The notes under the pieces: model-generated | Seen by the model: only the letters and a program-made list of their open reading frames with translations | What the model was told of the DNA's origin: nothing | The model's database searches: none | Translations under genes and position numbers: made by a program | Shown here: positions 10,614-19,234 of the stretch, one piece after another | Layout of the letters: every line of letters starts with the position of its first letter | Numbering within the stretch: the stretch's first letter is position 1 | Origin: Paramicrosporidium saccamoebae | Lineage: Eukaryota; Rozellomycota | DNA length: 24,152 nt | Reading direction: 5' to 3' | NCBI GenBank assembly: GCA_002794465.1 | Contig: MTSL01000102.1 | Coordinates: forward strand, 1 to 24,152

Positions 10614-11357
10614 TTAGGGCGCTTGGGGCTTGGCCATTTCAACATGTAAAATCAAATTTCCATATGGACGGCCATTGAGGACTGAAATGACACGATGCGC
10701 ATCCTCCAACAGCACAAACGAGACAAAGGCACTGCCGCGACAAAGCATTGTTCGTTGGTCCTTGACGACGTAGACTCGTGCGGGTGTCACGATGCGACTG
10801 ACAAGGTCTCTAATGTCTGCGTCGGTACAGACCTCGGACAGATTGGAAATGCGAATAGTGTTGGGGTTGTCGCGATGGGAGGGGGCGGCAGAAGGATCCA
10901 AACCAGCCTCGATGGCCCGTCGCTGGCTCGGTGGTATATATTTGAGCTTGGCTGCCTCGTCTTTGGGAGAGTCGGCTGCTGCAACTTCTTCAGCAAAAGT
11001 ACTCTTGTAGGGACACTTGGCCGACCAATGGCCGCCTTGACAGTACCGACATGTAATGTTCTTGGCCTCTACAACGGCCGTCTTTACCGGCTCACGGTCG
11101 TGGTCACGGTTCATGGAGAGTTTTAAAAAGACGGGTTCGCCCACAATGGTGCTGCTAATGTTGGGACCCGGGCCGTCGCTTATAGCATCACCAAACTTGC
11201 GCCAAGTGTGGCGGCGAGCGACTTCGGGACACACCTGGCTGGATACAAGACGCAACCTAATCTTTCGAGTCACTTTGATGCGTCGACCTGCCTCGTCGGT
11301 GCGGATTTCTTCAACAATTTTAATAGTATCCGAGGGAGTCTGCTCTGCTTCAGTCAT
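10614..11357 (-). CDS. TIF35: Translation initiation factor eIF3 subunit g
   Basis: Complete single-exon protein of 247 aa (yeast Tif35 is 274 aa). The N-terminal eIF3g domain covers about residues 10-120. It ends in the family zinc knuckle CRYCQGGHWSAKC (103-115; ligands C103, C106, H110, C115) followed by PYK. A linker carries KYIPPSQR. The C-terminal RRM covers about 165-245, with RNP2 IRISNL (168-173) and RNP1 RGSAFVSF (207-214). eIF3g joins eIF3b and eIF3i in the mobile part of eIF3, near the mRNA entry channel, and supports scanning and reinitiation. The gene is convergent with GCN1 and divergent from the NSE2-like gene. The assignment is secure because domain order, zinc knuckle spacing and length all agree. 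Confidence 0.95.
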   Translation of the reverse strand: MTEAEQTPSDTIKIVEEIRTDEAGRRIKVTRKIRLRLVSSQVCPEVARRHTWRKFGDAISDGPGPNISSTIVGEPVFLKLSMNRDHDREPVKTAVVEAKNITCRYCQGGHWSAKCPYKSTFAEEVAAADSPKDEAAKLKYIPPSQRRAIEAGLDPSAAPSHRDNPNTIRISNLSEVCTDADIRDLVSRIVTPARVYVVKDQRTMLCRGSAFVSFVLLEDAHRVISVLNGRPYGNLILHVEMAKPQAP

Positions 11358-11750
11358 CTATGCCGGGGGTGAATCTATGCGAGGTGCGAGGGTTGTAAAT
11401 TTACTATAAGGGCTGTTCATCTCTGATTATCCATGCGGTGTGAACGTTCGCAATCCCTGTGGTATAAACGTTTACAATCCCCGGGATATAAATGCTCAAA
11501 ATCCATGTGGTATGAACTTTTTCAATCTCGTACACATTCCATGTGGTATGAACATTTTCAATCACACACAAATTCCATGTGGTATGAACGTTTTCAATCA
11601 CACACAAATTCCATGCGGTGTGAACGTTTTCGATTACAGGCCCTATTACATTCATCAGATTATAGACGAGGCCGGGTGACCATTTGCTAATTAGATGGGC
11701 CTCATCGACCAAAGTTTGATCAACAAGAAAATACAATCATATCATAACTT
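11358..11750. promoter_or_regulatory. Divergent promoter region of eIF3g and NSE2-like genes
   Basis: This 393-nt region separates the two divergent start codons, so both promoters should lie here. More than half of it (11429-11632) is a tandem repeat. The remaining flanks, 11358-11428 and 11633-11750, show no recognisable element or ORF of family significance. Confidence 0.5.
11429..11632 (+). repeat. Tandem repeat of 24-nt units, later interleaved with 12-nt spacers
   Basis: Seven 24-nt units of the form YCCATGTGGTATGAACGTTT plus a short tail start at 11429, 11453, 11477, 11501, 11537, 11573 and 11609. Units 1-4 are head to tail with no spacer. Units 4-7 are separated by 12-nt spacers, two of which are identical (ATCACACACAAA), so the period becomes 36. 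Units 5 and 6 are nearly identical, suggesting recent expansion. The array occupies the eIF3g/NSE2 promoter region. Confidence 0.92.
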
Positions 11751-12420
11751 ATGACAGACGTTGTCAGTGTGCATCTCGACTCTATTGGGTCTCTTTCCAA
11801 TAGCTTGCAGGAAGCTCTGACCGTTGCAGGTGAGCAGTTGGAAGAATGCAAAGAGCTTGACCTGATAAACAATGTGCATGAGGCCTTTGGAGCCGCCTTG
11901 ACCGGCGCAGAATTAGCGTCAATGTTCCAGCAGAGCTATAACAGTGTAACCCGGGAGATTCGTGCCGGTGCTCTCGTAAGATTGTAAAAGTTATAACCAT
12001 TAGGAGGAGCGTGTTGCAGAGTTGCAAGCCAATTTGGCAGCTATGAGTGAGGCCACCAGCGTGCGTTGGAGGAAGAGTCAGAAATATCGAGACTTTCGGC
12101 AGCGTCTGTGGGAAGTGAATCATTTCGACCAAGACATGCCACCTGAAGACAATTCTGAGGACGAAGATCTTGTTGTTGCATCTGCCAGGCAAACAACTAC
12201 ATGTCCACTTACTCAGACAACCTTTGACAGACCGGTTGTCAACCCAAGTTGTGGTCACACCTACTCGCGGGAAGCCATCTTAACAATGGCGAGGTCCGCC
12301 ACGTCCGTTCAATGTCCTATTCATGGATGTAACCACACTGTCCATATTACCCGTCTCCATCCCAATGAAGCGATGGAGCGCAGGATTGCTCGAAAGGATC
12401 AGCCTCGAATCTTTGTCTAG
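11751..12420 (+). CDS. NSE2: NSE2/MMS21-like SP-RING SUMO ligase
   Basis: Model: join(11751..11975, 12004..12420), 213 aa. The 28-nt intron 11976-12003 (GTAAGA...CATTAG) is phase 0. The N-terminal 115 residues are helical and coiled coil, as in NSE2, where this part binds the SMC5 arm. An acidic linker (about 119-131) precedes the C-terminal SP-RING at about 140-195: CPLTQ at 142, CGH at 158-160 and CPIHGC at 179-184. The expected single zinc site C158, H160, C179 and C184 is complete. NSE2 is the SUMO E3 of the SMC5/6 complex, acting in recombination repair and meiosis. Length agrees with the family (about 250 aa). Siz/PIAS proteins share the SP-RING but are much larger and have SAP and PINIT domains, absent here. 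Confidence 0.87.
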
Positions 12421-12424
12421 CGGT

Positions 12425-12430
12425 AATAAA
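12425..12430 (+). terminator. Poly(A) signal of NSE2-like gene
   Basis: AATAAA begins 5 nt after the stop codon. The next 190 nt up to the following ATG show no gene. Confidence 0.45.
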
Positions 12431-12621
12431 TGATTGCGAGGCTATGGCCTTGGATAGCAATTAATGCATGGTGAACCAACCAGTAATGACACTTGTGTAA
12501 TGAAAACCGTGCCTATCAAGTAGATCATCTTACCGAGTTTCCATCTGTCTAACAATGTACGTGACGCTATGAAAGTGAATAAAAGAGTCTTAGCCTGTCT
12601 CCTATTTGTCCGTGGTAACAC

Positions 12622-13092
12622 CATGTCTAATCTACTGCCAAAGAAAAGGTGTATTGGCTGGCAACGCTAATTTCATACTAGTTGGCATGTATACAACGAG
12701 GACAATCGGGAAAAGGTGAGAAAGGATGAAGAAGAGGCTCAACGTGAAAAGGACGGCGCAGAAACTCGCAAAGCCAGTTCCGTATAGCTTTTGAGGCTTT
12801 TTATCTTGCATAGGAACGCCAAGAGAGGATCAATGCGCTCCGGAAGCGGGCTGGCCTAGAGACAGATGATCAGTTGCCCATTAATAGCCGCGCACATGGC
12901 AAGCCGTCCTCCAACACGAATACCAATTCAGCGCCAAGAGATGCAAAACCTAGCACCAAGTCAACGAAACCATGGTATACAGGAAAACCAACTCAACGCG
13001 AGGATCATGCTGTACGAGAAGAAAAGACTCGTGAAAAAGAGGATCCTATGACAATGTTCAAAAAGAAAAAGACACGACGAGGACCAGAATGA
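12622..13092 (+). CDS. LENG1-like protein with N-terminal CIR (CBF1-interacting corepressor) domain
   Basis: Model: join(12622..12647, 12682..12781, 12814..13092), 134 aa, introns of 34 and 32 nt. Splicing restores the diagnostic start LPKKSWHVYNEDNREKVRKD; the SW pair is formed across intron 1. This closely matches the N-terminus of animal LENG1 (NILPKKSWHVRNKDN) and the CIR_N domain also found in the splicing factor Cwc25. The middle is a charged helix (about 15-60, ending RQERINALRKRAGL). A PWYTGK motif follows, comparable to the PWY of LENG1, then a basic tail FKKKKTRRG. LENG1 has poorly defined function; CIR_N proteins are often nuclear and linked to splicing or corepression. The intron 2 boundary is supported by frame and by GTATAG/GCATAG ends. 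The stop overlaps an AATAAA. Confidence 0.82.
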
Positions 13093-13097
13093 ATAAA
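13092..13097 (+). terminator. Poly(A) signal overlapping LENG1-like stop
   Basis: AATAAA starts on the last base of the TGA stop codon. Confidence 0.45.
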
Positions 13098-13149
13098 TCT
13101 AAAGTTCATGCTAGTGACTGATGAGAGTAATAGCGTCGCGTAGTGGGGG

Positions 13150-13270
13150 TAAATAGTATGGACTGTCAGGCGGGAAAGGAGGGGGGGTTGTTCACTGCTA
13201 ATCCTAGAATAGTATGGATACACATTTCATTGTCCTCAAATACCCAGCAGCTAATCAACCCTCTACGTCA
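13150..13270 (+). repeat. Dispersed intergenic repeat, copy 2
   Basis: This is the best-matching partner of the copy at 1737-1843. The core at 13189-13270 shares long exact blocks with it. The preceding G-rich stretch (13172-13187) corresponds to the purine-rich flank of copy 1. It sits 67 nt upstream of the MSH4 start codon in the sense orientation, so it may lie in the MSH4 promoter or leader. Confidence 0.8.
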
Positions 13271-13337
13271 TAATAGTGAATACATTAATATGAGAGTAAG
13301 AGTGTATATATCCGCTATTCCAATGTCATGCTAGTGC

Positions 13338-16087
13338 ATGACTCGTCTGTCGACATGGAACGATGCTGATGGCAAGCTTCAAACTATTGTTAGTCTGGTC
13401 GAGAGCAGAGGAACGGCCACCGAGGTGGGATTTGCTTCACTTAATTTACAAACATCTGAATGTATCGTTGGTCAATTTTCAGACACTTTAACATTTGCTG
13501 GGCTTTGTCGACAGCTCGTCATCCTACAGCCAGACACTGTAGGGCTTAGCAATCACGATTGATTCTTTAGATTGTAATGACATCTCCAAGCCATTGTGGG
13601 GTGCAAGATAGCGCAATGTACCAGATATGCAAAGAATGCTTCAAAGAGATTCCCATACAAGTGCTCGCAAAGTTTCGGTTTTACTTGGAGCTCATATCAT
13701 AGAGGCGAGACGAATACTACATCTGGTGAAGCAGTCATCCGAGAGCTTTGCATTAACAGTGATGTTGACCATGTTTTGCAATATGTTTCCAGAAGGTATG
13801 CATGTGGCCAGACAGCGGCTCAATTATCACTAGATTTTATTTACTTGCGGCCGTGTCCTCTCTTTTTTCATTCTTGATGGATAGCTCGATTGACGAATTT
13901 CACAGAAACTCGATAAAGTTTGCGCTCTCCACTTGTGAGGGGTCAATGTTGATAGGCAGGCTCTTTTTTTGGCTAACGATCTAGATTATTTCTCAATGCG
14001 AAATCTCGAGTTGGGTACCTATTAGAACTTTGGTAATGTGTAGTGAGGAGCATTCATTCTAGTGCCAAGCCGGTCCACCTATTCTCAACCCTGAACCATA
14101 CGCGCACAAAAATGGGGTATCGACTATTAAGGATGAACATTCTTCAGCCACTTACCAATCCCCAAAGGATTGCCCATCGTCAAGATGCTGTCAAGGGTAC
14201 ATTAAGAGGTCTTTGGTGTAATGTTTAGAGCTTTCAATGGCTTCCGATTTAATGGAACTAGTCTTTACAAGTAAATTGCGCGACTTGCTATTAACCACAG
14301 GTCTTGGGGAATGTCCAGATCTCGGTAGCATCATTGCAACATTATGCCGACGCTCGCCAAAGCTCAATACAAAAGCCCTTGTCGCGAGACTGCGCACGAT
14401 TCAAAACCTAGACAAAATTGTCCAGTCCTCCTTGGGGCTAAAATGTCTCATTTCCAAGTTGCAATCGCCATTCTTTACAGAAACGTTCCAAGTGGGGTGT
14501 TTCCGGCTTGCTTATTTGTAGTCACTTGAAGAGATGGATTTGCCATCACTGCAGGAGCTTTTTAAAAAGTACATTAACCAAGCAGTCCGTGAGACGAGTT
14601 CCACGTCTGATCACCAACTGTGCTATCTCTTGAATAGTGGTCTTGCAGGAATGCTTGATGTCGCTAGAACAGCCTTGAAAGAAACGACCAATGACATTAT
14701 CGAATATGCCACCGCGCTTTCTAGTAAGCCAGACAACAAGTTCTGAACATTTAGATCATGCTGGGATCGATATGCGGGTGAAATTTACCAATGCTCATAA
14801 ATTTGTCCTAGTCCCGAAGAGCACAAATAAGATTCCCACGTCACTGATCAGCGTTGGAAGTGCAGGATACACTACAGTGGATTTGGTAGGAGCGCGACTC
14901 TGGCGACTCATTTTGCGTTTAGGTAAAGTTGAATGAAAGAATTCGCGAGTCGATGGAAGAGATTATCTTGATATCAGGCCGAGTCATAGAGGAGCTGATC
15001 GACGAAATCATGACCAAGGTTGGGTCGCTATTCAATTTGAACGAAAAACTTGCCGAGTTGGACTTGATTTCTTCATTTTGCGAATACTGTACTCACCACC
15101 CGTGTGTTATTCCCATCTTTGCGGAAGACGTCAGTTTGCAACATGCGTACCATCCGGTGCTGTTATCCACAGGGCAAAATATGGATCCTATGAGTCTGAG
15201 AGCACCGCATGATGAATCGTTTGTCGTCATCACTGGCGCCAACATGGTTCTTTTAAAAACATTCTAACTATTTAGAGCGGCAAATCTACGTTATGCAAGC
15301 AGGTTGCCATGATTCAGATCATGGTAGACACCTTGATGCCAGCCCTGAATTTTAGGCTCAAATTGGATGCCACGTGCCGGCTGATAGGGCACAGCTTCGA
15401 TTGTATGACAGGATCTTTACGCGTCTTGGCAGTGACGATGACCTAGAGTCTAATGCATCCACTTTTACAGTCGAAATGAGAGAGGCATCTTACATTATGA
15501 GCAAAGTCACGGAGAGATCTTTGGTCCTGATTGACGAACTAGGCCGCGGCACCTCTGCTTCGTGTGGATTAGCGCTGACAACGGCCATCTGCGAAGAACT
15601 GATCAAATCAAGGGTATCGAGTAAGACTCCAAGATTACTTTATAGGCAACTATTTTATTTGTGACCCACTTTGACAAGCTTGTGGATTATCTGGTGACCT
15701 TTCCAAATGTCAGACAGATGGCCATTGAGGTTGACAGTGTGAGTGGGAGGCGCGTCACCGAAAACCTAGTAAACTTGCGACATTCGGGACTCGCCCTTCT
15801 TTACGAGCTGTCCTTTCCCGAGACATTTATCGACTTTTGCAAAGAATCTTTACAAAAGCTCGAAAAGGAGGAGAATCCAAGCGTGACAAGTGCGCTAGCC
15901 AAAAAGGCGGCCAAGAGACGGTCTGTTCTAAAAGTGCACTATCTTGTCAGTGATAATTTCCTAGACTGCATTTCTAATTGCCAAGACTGTCCTCGGTGAA
16001 GATGGACAATGTGACGATGAAAAATTACAAGTCTGCAAAGGATTTGTCCACGTCCTTCAAGAACAGTTGGACTCGAATGATAGTTGA
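13338..16087 (+). CDS. MSH4: MutS homologue MSH4, meiotic crossover factor (13 mini-introns)
   Basis: Exons: 13338-13538, 13571-13671, 13703-13795, 13834-13955, 13985-14014, 14044-14196, 14229-14491, 14522-14723, 14755-14885, 14923-15246, 15276-15323, 15356-15613, 15646-15933, 15965-16087; 778 aa. Introns are 29-38 nt; the fourth is GC-AG. MSH4 pairs with MSH5 as a clamp on meiotic recombination intermediates. Like other MSH4s it lacks the mismatch-binding domain I. Key motifs: FYLLAAV; MLIDYFSMRNLEL; LNHTRTKMGYRLLRMNILQPL region; Walker A GANMSGKST (537-545, the usual Pro is Ala and it is split by an intron); AQIGCHVPA; IFTRLGSDDDLESNASTF (576-593, MSH4-type DDDxExNxSTF); Walker B LVLIDELGRGT (612-622); TH of the H-loop at 649-650. 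After LLYELS (693-698) about 18 residues with the usual G...NYG..AA motif are missing. The last intron and acidic C-terminus are less certain. Confidence 0.92.
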
Positions 16088-16358
16088 TTGGCTTTATAAT
16101 AAAAATGTCCGTTGAGAGGTGCTTTTGTAACATTTTCTTTACAGAATCAAGGCCCCACATACAGTAGACACGGATACTGGTTGATTGACGTTTGATAAAA
16201 ATGTCTGTTGAGAGGTACTTTTGTACCATTCTCTTTACAGAACCAAGGCCTCACATACAGTAGACACGGGCAATAGTTGATTGACTTTTGATAAAAATGT
16301 CCGTTGAGAGGTACTTCTGTAACATTCTCTTTACAGAATCAAGGCCTCACATACAGGT
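16084..16358 (+). repeat. Three tandem 96/97-nt repeats between MSH4 and the kinesin gene
   Basis: Copies begin with TTGATTG at 16084, 16181 and 16277. Each contains TAAAAATGTCYGTTGAGAGG, then TTTACAGAAYCAAGGCCYC and CACATACAG. The first begins within the last codons of MSH4 and supplies its AATAAA. The third ends in the leader of the kinesin gene. The copies differ at only a few positions each. Confidence 0.93.
16098..16103 (+). terminator. Poly(A) signal of MSH4
   Basis: AATAAA lies 11 nt after the MSH4 stop, inside the first 97-nt repeat copy. The other two copies have GATAAA at the same place. Confidence 0.45.
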
Positions 16359-16470
16359 AGACTACTCTGACACGCCAATGACCCGTCTCGTGTCCACGGA
16401 AAGAACACGAAACTTAAGAAAGCGGCCGATGTTGCCGGGGCAACGCGGGCCTTGTATACAACATTCCAAC

Positions 16471-19234
16471 ATGGCAGAGGAAGTTAGCGGCAAGATTAAT
16501 GTCGCTATAAGATTCCGGCCGCTGAGCGAACGCGAAGTTTGTTCTGGAAACGAGAATGCTTGGAATTTACAAGAAAATGACGTCATCCTTGCCTCTACTG
16601 GCCTGTATCGGAATTATTCGAGCTGTCAATTTCACTTTGGTACAGTCGTGACAGTCTAATTATTATAGACACTGTCTTTGGGCCTGAAGTGGTTGACAAT
16701 GAAAAGATTTATGAAAGCAGCATCGAGAATTTGACTGCGGGTGCCTTACAAGGAGTTAACGGCACGGTCTTTGCATATGGTCAAACTTCGGCGGGCAAAA
16801 CCTTTACAATGCTTGGCACCGAGCCCGTTGTTGACTCTGGCCCTGTTAATCCTGGGAATATTAATCTTGTACATGCTAATCCCACACCTAATAATCCTGG
16901 GCTCGTTAATCTTGGGATTGCACACGTTTTTCGACTAGCCCGAGAGGCTTCGCAGCGAGAATATTCAATCCGAGTTTCGTATTTGGAAATTTATAATGAG
17001 ACTATTCGTGATCTTTTGTGTGCTGAAAATGACAATTTACGAATTCACGAATCACTGACACGGGGAGTGTTTGTTGGAAATTTGACAGAAGAGCCCGTCA
17101 CATCTGAGGATGAGGCACTTGCATTTGTTAAAAAGGGCGAAGAATTTCGGCATGTGGGAGAGACTCATATGAACGAGCGTAGCAGTCGGTCCCACACAAT
17201 CTTTCGAATCGTACTCGACTCTTGAGAGTTTTAATTTTAGTCTATTGAGAGTATGGAAAAGTGCTCAAGTTTGGAAAAGTGCTCAAGTCGAGACTCGCAT
17301 GCTGGACCCGTGCTAGCTGCCGCTCTCACATTTGTTGATCTTGCCGGATCGGAAAAGGCGCGCTTGACAGGTGCTGAAGGGCTTCGGTTAAAGGAAGGAG
17401 GCCATATTAACAAGAGTCTTTTAGCATTAACACTGGTAATTTCAAAACTGGCTGAAGGAGGCGATCGGTATGTCCATGTTTGTAGTCTTACCATTTCAGG
17501 ACGCATATTCCCTATCGAGACTCCAAACTGACGAGGATTCTTCAGTCCTCGCTAGGAGGAAATGCCAACACTGCCATCATCTGTGCAGTGACTCCCGCAT
17601 CTGATTTTATTGAAGAGACTTTGAGCACTCTCAAGTTTGCTAGCCGTGCAAAAATTGTCACCAATAAGCCACGCGTGAATGAGTACATTTCAGATCAAGA
17701 GTTGCTGAGAAAGGCCCAGGAAGAAGTCAAGCAGCTCAAGGAAGAGTTGTTTATGCAAGCCTCGGAATACAAGCGGTTTAAAGTGGAACTGTGCGATTCA
17801 AGCAATCAAACCGATCGACTAGATTGCGTGCTGTTGGAGCAGCTGGACAGTCTGCGTTCAGAGCTAACAAATGTGTCAAAATTGTCAAAGTTGCTAATGG
17901 ACAATGATGCCAGCTCCATAGAGGTTTTGAAAAATGGCATCGAGGCTCGACTGGCAGCCTGGAAGAAGGGAGTCTTATTTACCTTTGCCCGTTATGTCAC
18001 AGAAGTTGAGAGCTGTATTGCTGAAAAACGGCCTGAACCGATAGAAGAGTCCAAGATTTGCACTGAATGTGAGAGCATTTCTTCTCAGTTGACAGTCCTT
18101 GAGGAATGTGCCAGGAATGTAGACTCTAAGCTGGAGCGACTGTCACTGGCATTAGAAGCATCCAGGCTCTATGATGATGCGCGGGACAGAATACAAACTT
18201 TAGAGTTGCTGGTTCATCAGAGGGAGGAAGAAGTATCATCGTTGTTGGAAAAGGTTAGGCAGACGCAACACGACGCACAATCCAAGCAGCAAGACTGGGA
18301 AGTTGAGCTTGCACGGCAGAAAGACAAGGCCGAAGATTTAGATGACCAGGTCCAAAGACTGACCGAAGAGCTCGGCACTACCCGAGACAACCAGGCTAGT
18401 GTCACTAATTCACTGAACACGCAACTTGAGGAACTGGTAACGGAGAACGGTATACTTTCAGCGTCTTTGGTTTCTGTGAAAGAACAACTAGAGGCGACTC
18501 TGAAACAAGAGGAATCTGATCGTGCAAGCTTTTTAAAAATCAGTCTAGAGAAAGACGAGCAAGATGAAATTATTACACACAATCAGTGTCGAATTGGTGA
18601 ATTAGAGACTGAGAGAGATCAACTGACTGACGCGATAAAGGCTATGACAGATGCATTGTTCTCGGAAAAAGAGTCAAAGAAGGCGCTGCAAAGCCAACTC
18701 GACAGTGCCGAGAGGGACTCTTTGAAAAGTCAAATCAGCCAGCTAAGTAGTACGGTGGAGGCTATGACAGATAAATTGCTTTTGGAAGGCGAGTCAAAGA
18801 AGGGCCTGCAAAGCCAGAATGACCGATTGAATGAACTTGTAGACCGATTGAGTGAAATTGTAGAAACAATGAAATGCAAACTATCCCAGGAAGAAGAATC
18901 AGCAAAGACATTGCAAGGGCAGCATGACCGATTGAGTGAAATTGTAGAGACTCTGAAATGCAAACTATCCCAAGAGGAGGAATCAGCAAAGGCATTGCAA
19001 GGGCAGAATGGTCGATTGAGTGAAATTGTCGAGACTCTGAAATGTAAATTATCCCAGGAAGAAGAATCGGCAAAGAAGCTACAAAGCCAACTTGATAATA
19101 CCGACAGGGAAACTATTCTTCGTATCGAGCTGGAAAAGCTCCGAGATGTCTCTGCAAAGAAGAGTCGGAGATTTGAGCTGATAATATCAGATCTTGAAGA
19201 GCAAGTGCTGCATTTGAAAAATGCCAGTAAATAA
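16471..19234 (+). CDS. Kinesin-7 / CENP-E-type motor protein
   Basis: Model: join(16471..16639, 16669..17210, 17241..17467, 17500..19234), 890 aa; introns of 29, 30 and 32 nt. N-terminal motor (about 5-350): [15 protein letters not shown]-loop GQTSAGKT (94-101); [21 protein letters not shown]; switch [14 protein letters not shown] (225-237); switch II DLAGSE (270-275); [23 protein letters not shown] (split by intron 3); [15 protein letters not shown]; then neck [27 protein letters not shown] and the FRISIES junction resemble kinesin-7/CENP-E most. The rest is one long coiled coil with three near-identical 28-residue repeats. Such plus-end motors move chromosomes or carry cargo along microtubules. 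An in-frame upstream ATG at 16297 would add 58 residues; I prefer 16471 because kinesin-7 motors start close to the first strand. The stop overlaps AATAAA. Confidence 0.92.
18845..19096 (+). repeat. Three 84-nt in-frame repeats in the kinesin coiled coil
   Basis: Units start at 18845, 18929 and 19013. Each encodes 28 residues of the form [20 protein letters not shown] plus K-x-LQ-x-Q and two more residues. Twenty-eight is four heptads, so the coiled-coil register is preserved through the array. A degenerate fourth relative lies just upstream (about 18750-18840). Confidence 0.93.

Noticed and set aside
11404-11736. Open frames on both strands through the 24/36-nt repeat
   Set aside because: Repeat units with lengths divisible by three stay open in several frames at once; the peptides are simple repeats with no signal or domain, and the region is a divergent promoter.
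13942-13984. A 43-nt GT-AG intron instead of the GC-AG intron in MSH4
   Set aside because: It removes the conserved MLID residues and leaves the following exon in the wrong frame for NLEL and LNHTRT.
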